Of a stretch of DNA of 64,000 nt, positions 60,379 through 64,000 are shown piece by piece (positions within the stretch are counted from its first letter, which is position 1; each line of letters opens with the position of its first letter). The stretch lies in assembly GCA_963770915.1 (NCBI GenBank), contig CAVYRG010000001.1:930001-994000 (forward strand), given 5' to 3'. Position numbers and translations under genes: made by a program. This DNA is from PALSA-270 sp963770915 (GTDB taxonomy: Bacteria; Acidobacteriota; Terriglobia; Terriglobales; Acidobacteriaceae). Under the pieces are notes generated by a model. The model was given only the letters and a program-made list of their open reading frames with translations, did no database searches and had not been told where the DNA came from.

Positions 60379-61890
60379 CTAAGGAGAGACCTGAGAAGCG
60401 TAGACTTTTGCGCCCTCGCTGCCGAAGGCATATTTCAGCATCCATTGGCTGGGTACACGTTGGCCGCCCACCTTGGCGGGGGTGAACTTCCAGGCTTGCG
60501 CCGACTCCAGCGCCTTGCGGGCAAAATACTTGCTCGGTCCTGCGGATTCCAGGCGGGCGCCGGTCACATTCCCCGAGGCATCTACGGCGACTCTTACATG
60601 CACGCGAATGTGACCTTCAATCGTGCTTCTCGCGCTCTGCGAAACTTCGGGCATGACTTGTTGCAGGACCGCTCCCGGCGCCGTACTGGAATCCGATGCC
60701 GGTTCGATGCGCGGCGCCGTCGCAGGGGCCTGAGGCGCAGGTTTTGCGGCGGGCTGGCCGGAGCTCTCTTCCGGCACGGCGACGGTCGACTGGGGAACCC
60801 CAGTTTGAGTCGTTCCGCTGGGTAGTTGGCCAAGCGCGGGATGACGTACGCGTGCCGCGATCACGATGACCAGCGTGACGCCGAGAAGCGCAATGGCCGG
60901 ATAGAGCCATTTTGCCGAGGTGTTTTTCCGCATCACCGGAGAAGGCAGTGCTTTAGGACGCGCGGTTTCCACCCGCTCGGGAACAATACGCCCTTCCAGC
61001 CTGGTTTTGATTTCAGCGGCCGTCCAGCGCAGGTGCGGCTCGGGAATCAGGCAATTGTCCACGATGTCGCGGAAAGGCCCCTGCACTCCCTCGGGCAGGA
61101 TGAGTTCCGGTTCTTTGTTGTCTCCGCGCCCGGTGCGGTCCCAAATGCGTCGGCGCAAGGTCAACACCTCGACCAGGGTCACGCCGAGCGACCAGATATC
61201 GGCGGCGGGGGTAAGACTTCCGTGATCCGCCTCAGGGGGGCGATAAACCGGGTCGTAGATGTCCATGCCGGGATAGTCGGCCCATGTTCCGCCAGAGGGC
61301 CGCAGCGCGCACAGGCAGTCGCTTGAAAGCTTTACCTGGTCGGCAATCGCCATGATGTTGGAAGGCTTGACGTGACCGTGTACGAAGCCTTTGCTGTGCA
61401 GGTAGGCAAGGGCCCCCACGGCCGGGGCCAGCAAATCCTGCGCTTCCGCCGGAGACAAAGCGCGCTGGGGAAGAATCTGGGAAAGGTCTTCCTCGGCGCA
61501 TTCCATCACGACATAGAGCAGCGCGGTATCGCCGAGCCGGCAGCGGCCCGACTCGAATATCCGCAACAGGTTGGGATGGGAGAGCGCAGCGGTTTGAGTC
61601 CAGACGGCGAGCCGCGTGTCCGCCTCAGCGGGAACGTCCAGCACTAGCTTGATGGCAGCCTTTCCCGGCTCCGGCCCAGTTCTCTCGGTGAGGAACACAA
61701 TGCCGTGCCCGGACCCGCCCAGGTATTTCTGCAGCGGGAACTTGCCGTCGACGACTTGTCCTTCCCACTCTCTCCAGATCTCGTTCATGCGGGCTGCCCC
61801 TCCGGCTGCATCGGCGGCCGCACGGTCATTGTATGGCAGCAGGCCAGTCATGGGAATTGGTTGAGAATCAAGTCTAGTAGAGGTTGACAT
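60379..61890 (-). CDS. Predicted pseudokinase fused to a TonB C-terminal domain
   Basis: 503 residues. Residues ~45-310 resemble a Hanks-type kinase: LGGSGHGIVFL (G-loop-like), Lys81 in AAIKLVL, RPPE and ADIWSLGVTLVEVLTL. But the catalytic loop reads HGHVKPSN instead of HRDLKPSN and the DFG motif reads SDC (190-192), so both catalytic Asp are missing. A membrane span follows (~332-350, YPAIALLGVTLVIVIAARV), a Pro/Ala-rich linker, then a TonB-C-like domain (IRVHVRVAVDASGNVTGARLESAG, ARKALESAQAWKFTPAKVGGQ). It probably binds a ligand or partner rather than phosphorylating, and could couple to an outer-membrane receptor. Its 3' end is 149 bases from the ABC exporter start. Confidence 0.85.
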   Translation of the reverse strand: MSTSTRLDSQPIPMTGLLPYNDRAAADAAGGAARMNEIWREWEGQVVDGKFPLQKYLGGSGHGIVFLTERTGPEPGKAAIKLVLDVPAEADTRLAVWTQTAALSHPNLLRIFESGRCRLGDTALLYVVMECAEEDLSQILPQRALSPAEAQDLLAPAVGALAYLHSKGFVHGHVKPSNIMAIADQVKLSSDCLCALRPSGGTWADYPGMDIYDPVYRPPEADHGSLTPAADIWSLGVTLVEVLTLRRRIWDRTGRGDNKEPELILPEGVQGPFRDIVDNCLIPEPHLRWTAAEIKTRLEGRIVPERVETARPKALPSPVMRKNTSAKWLYPAIALLGVTLVIVIAARVRHPALGQLPSGTTQTGVPQSTVAVPEESSGQPAAKPAPQAPATAPRIEPASDSSTAPGAVLQQVMPEVSQSARSTIEGHIRVHVRVAVDASGNVTGARLESAGPSKYFARKALESAQAWKFTPAKVGGQRVPSQWMLKYAFGSEGAKVYASQVSP

Positions 61891-62144
61891 AGGTTCCCGC
61901 GTTACCGCCAGATTACAAAAGATTGAGAGCCGCTCAGAGCCGAAATTCGATTACAGCAGTTCAGGGGGTAATGGCGATTTGCGGTCTGGCCGGCCCCAAC
62001 GCTCTGGCAACGTAGTTTTCCCGATCGGAGGCGGCTTTACAAATCTTTACCTGGCAACTTCACAACCATTAAAGTAACGCTGTGCTCTCAGGGTTAGTAG
62101 ACTGTCGTTTCCCGCCGAAACTCGTGTGTCCGTTGAAGGAAGCT

Positions 62145-63308
62145 ATGGTATCTCGGGTTGTTCCTGTTTTGCGTCGTCAGGTTAGGCTCGTGGCCGCCGG
62201 TTTAGGCGTGATGTTCGCGTGCTGTGGAATGTTGGCGCAGTCGGCGGGTGCGGCGGGCCAGCCGGCGGATCAGCCGGCGACGACCATGGCCGTGAAGGTC
62301 AACGTGGTCAACGTGCTCGCCACCGTGCGCGATAAGCACGGCGCCATCGTCAACAATCTGACCAAAGATGACTTCATCCTGACCGAGGACGGCCGCCCGC
62401 AGACCATCCACTATTTCGTCAAAGAGACCGACCTTCCGCTGACTCTCGGTCTGCTGGTGGACACCAGCTTGAGCCAGCGCCGCGTGCTCGACCAGGAACG
62501 CAGCGCCAGCCGCGCTTTTCTTGACCAGACGCTGCGGGCGGATAAAGACAAGGCTTTCATCATCCATTTCGACCGCGAAGTCGAGCTGCTGCAGGATCTC
62601 ACTTCCTCCTATGACAAGCTGCAAGCCGCGCTGGACTCGTTGCAAACGCCGCAACTGGAGCGCGCCGGGAACAATGATCCCAACGATCCCGATCCGAATG
62701 GCCGGCGTGGCGGACGCGGAGGCGGATTTCACGGAGCGGGCACGCTGCTTTATGACTCGATTTACTTGGCCTCCGATGAGCTGATGAGTAAGCAGCAAGG
62801 GCGCAAGGCAGTGATCGTGCTCTCTGACGGCGTGGACCGCGGCAGCAAGGAGACGCTGGAAACGGCCATCGCCACCGCTCAGCGCGCAGATACGGAAGTT
62901 TATTCGATTCTGTTCAAGGACGACGAGGAATTCGGAGGCGGGGACCGAGGCGGATATAGCGGCGGACCGCGCATTGGCATGGGCGGACCGATGGGCGGAG
63001 GGGGAATGGGCCGGCGGCGCGGCGGGCCGGGAGGCTATCCGCGCGGCGGCGAGGAGCGCGTCGACGGCAAGAAGATTCTCCAGAGGATTTCGCAGGAAAC
63101 CGGCGGGCGGATGTTCGAGGTTTCGAAAAAAGAGCCGATCGACAAAATCTATTCAGAGATTGAAGAAGAGCTGCGCAATCAATACAGCCTGGGCTACACG
63201 CCGGACCTCTCGGCCGATGCCGGGCCCGCTTACCGCAGAATTCAGCTTACCACCAAGCAAAAAGACCTCACCGTGCAGACGCGGGCGGGGTATTACGCGG
63301 GGCAATGA
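62145..63308 (+). CDS. Exported VWFA-domain protein (acidobacterial VWFA-related family)
   Basis: 387 residues from the ATG at 62145 (AAGGA upstream); signal peptide (VAAGLGVMFACCGMLAQ). The family block NVLATVRDKHGAIVNNLTKDDFIL..DGRPQTIHYF is present. The VWFA fold has LGLLVDTSLSQRR with the metal-site DTS-S, and AFIIHFDREVELLQDL. Two Gly/Arg-rich inserts interrupt the fold, NGRRGGRGGGFHGAG and a longer one near residue 285 (GGPMGGGGMGRRRGGPGG). A paralogue of the protein at 16219. It is divergent from the pseudokinase gene. Confidence 0.88.
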   Translation: MVSRVVPVLRRQVRLVAAGLGVMFACCGMLAQSAGAAGQPADQPATTMAVKVNVVNVLATVRDKHGAIVNNLTKDDFILTEDGRPQTIHYFVKETDLPLTLGLLVDTSLSQRRVLDQERSASRAFLDQTLRADKDKAFIIHFDREVELLQDLTSSYDKLQAALDSLQTPQLERAGNNDPNDPDPNGRRGGRGGGFHGAGTLLYDSIYLASDELMSKQQGRKAVIVLSDGVDRGSKETLETAIATAQRADTEVYSILFKDDEEFGGGDRGGYSGGPRIGMGGPMGGGGMGRRRGGPGGYPRGGEERVDGKKILQRISQETGGRMFEVSKKEPIDKIYSEIEEELRNQYSLGYTPDLSADAGPAYRRIQLTTKQKDLTVQTRAGYYAGQ

Positions 63309-63326
63309 GCGGCCCGCAGCAATCAT

Positions 63327-63370
63327 TTGAAGTTGACCACCTATTTTGACTATGATCTACTTATATAGTC
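63327..63370 (+). promoter_or_regulatory. Promoter and autoregulatory operator of the Phd/VapC pair
   Basis: TTGAAG (63327-63332), 18 bases, TATGAT (63351-63356). An inverted repeat, GACTAT (63348-63353) / ATAGTC (63365-63370), overlaps the -10 box and ends exactly at the antitoxin ATG. The leader would be only about 8 bases, so the antitoxin mRNA may be nearly leaderless; no ribosome-binding site is visible. Confidence 0.45.
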
Positions 63371-63610
63371 ATGAAGCAGATTGCTATCTCTGAGTTCAAG
63401 GCCAAGTGCCTGTCCCTGGTGGAACAGGTTCAGAAGACGAAAACTCCCATTCGCATCACGCGCTACGGCAAACCCATCGCCGAAGTGGTTCCGGTTACGC
63501 CCACGCAGTCGCGCGATTGGATCGGGTCGATGAAGGATCGGTTTGAGATTCTTGGCGACATCGTATCTCCGGCCAGCGACGAATCCGACTGGGAGGTATT
63601 GCGCGATTGA
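63371..63610 (+). CDS. Phd/YefM-family antitoxin
   Basis: 79 residues. N-terminal Phd/YefM DNA-binding domain (MKQIAISEFKAKCLSLVEQV, PIRITRYGKPIAEVVP) that would bind the inverted repeat before its start. The C-terminus (DIVSPASDESDWEVLRD) is the likely toxin-neutralising tail. Overlaps the toxin start by TTGA. Confidence 0.9.
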   Translation: MKQIAISEFKAKCLSLVEQVQKTKTPIRITRYGKPIAEVVPVTPTQSRDWIGSMKDRFEILGDIVSPASDESDWEVLRD

Positions 63611-63993
63611 AGCTTTTGCTGGACACCCACATCTGGTTATGGAGTCTGCGGGACAAAGTCCGCTTGGGGAAACGCGTTCAGCAGGAACTGCGCAATCCTA
63701 GCAACGAATTTTGGCTTTCTCCGATCAGCACTTGGGAAGCGTTGAGCTTGCATGCCAAGGGCAGGATTCATTTGCACGACGATATTGCGGAATGGGTAGC
63801 GGATGCTACCGCACCGTTCAAAGAAGCCCCTCTAACTCATGAAATTGCGTTCGTCGCGCAGCGATTGCCATTGCATCAAGACCCCGCCGATCGCTTTCTG
63901 GCGGCGACCGCACAAGTCCTCAATTTGACGCTGGTCACGGCGGACCGGCATCTGTTAGGGCTCGGCGAGATTTCCACGCTGGCGAATCGCTGA
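63607..63993 (+). CDS. PIN-domain toxin (VapC-like)
   Basis: 128 residues, TTG start overlapping the antitoxin stop (TTGA). PIN nuclease with the acidic residues LLDTHIWLW (Asp6), ISTWEALSLH (Glu), DPADRFLAATA (Asp pair) and VTADRHLLG. These form the Mg-binding site of a tRNA- or mRNA-cutting ribonuclease. Complete; ends 7 bases before the window edge. Confidence 0.92.
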   Translation: MKLLLDTHIWLWSLRDKVRLGKRVQQELRNPSNEFWLSPISTWEALSLHAKGRIHLHDDIAEWVADATAPFKEAPLTHEIAFVAQRLPLHQDPADRFLAATAQVLNLTLVTADRHLLGLGEISTLANR

Positions 63994-64000
63994 CTTCATT

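Noticed and set aside
60367..60390. Plus-strand promoter starting TTGACA at 60367
   Set aside because: No -10 box at 16-19 bases; it would only transcribe antisense into the pseudokinase gene.

Overview
The window is typical of an Acidobacteriota chromosome (class Terriglobia/Acidobacteriia is my best guess). It is GC-rich and almost fully coding. It carries two proteins of the acidobacterial VWFA-related family, two large Oar-like TonB-dependent receptors with N-terminal carboxypeptidase-regulatory domains, an ECF sigma factor next to a Ser/Thr kinase, and many secreted enzymes. There are no rRNA genes, CRISPR arrays, insertion sequences or prophage genes. One tRNA, tRNA-Gln(CUG), lies on the minus strand at 43642-43715.

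Layout. 1-9.8 kb: the 5' part of a secreted carbohydrate-binding protein, a relic of an aldo/keto reductase, a secreted HEAT-repeat protein, an intact aldo/keto reductase, a pair of exported putative hydrolases (an alpha/beta hydrolase with an EF-hand loop and a permuted-papain-like protein), an SGNH esterase, an EVE-domain protein and a small secreted Ig-like protein. 9.9-12.4 kb: groES-groEL behind a strong promoter that overlaps a perfect CIRCE element. 12.5-22.7 kb: a GNAT protein, an SMP-30/gluconolactonase-like lactonase, then a minus-strand set of DUF5666 protein, Gly-rich TonB receptor and VWFA protein. 23-36.2 kb: a plant-polysaccharide locus with a GH39-like xylosidase, an acetyl-xylan-type esterase, a GH29 fucosidase, a GH3 enzyme with PA14 domain, a LacI-family regulator and a second TonB receptor. 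A palindrome over the TonB start site shares a half-site with the GH3 promoter, so a small LacI regulon can be proposed. 36-47 kb: TPR protein, lipoprotein, membrane protein, ECF sigma plus TPR-kinase, a Rap1a-like/cREC gene pair, tRNA-Gln, an isochorismatase-type hydrolase and a FecR protein with a serine/tyrosine repeat tail.

47-64 kb: a kinase-like P-loop protein with an Arg/Gly-rich linker, a PPOX protein, then the lower-glycolysis operon gap-pgk-(macro domain)-tpiA, a patatin-like lipase, a multi-PAS hybrid histidine kinase, a complete eukaryotic-type myo-inositol oxygenase, a ParDE-type toxin-antitoxin pair, an ABC exporter with a 16-bp palindrome in its leader, a predicted pseudokinase fused to a TonB C-terminal domain, a second VWFA protein and a Phd/VapC-type toxin-antitoxin pair.

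The polysaccharide locus would release xylose, fucose and acetate outside the cell or in the periplasm. The lactonase and inositol oxygenase suggest sugar-acid metabolism, and gap-pgk-tpiA supplies central glycolysis. Many intergenic gaps hold short dispersed repeats of several families, often inverted relative to each other. No single clearly new system is proven. The best candidates for new biology are the macro domain embedded in the glycolytic operon, the pseudokinase-TonB fusion, the Rap1a-cREC couple and the EF-hand hydrolase/permuted-papain couple.
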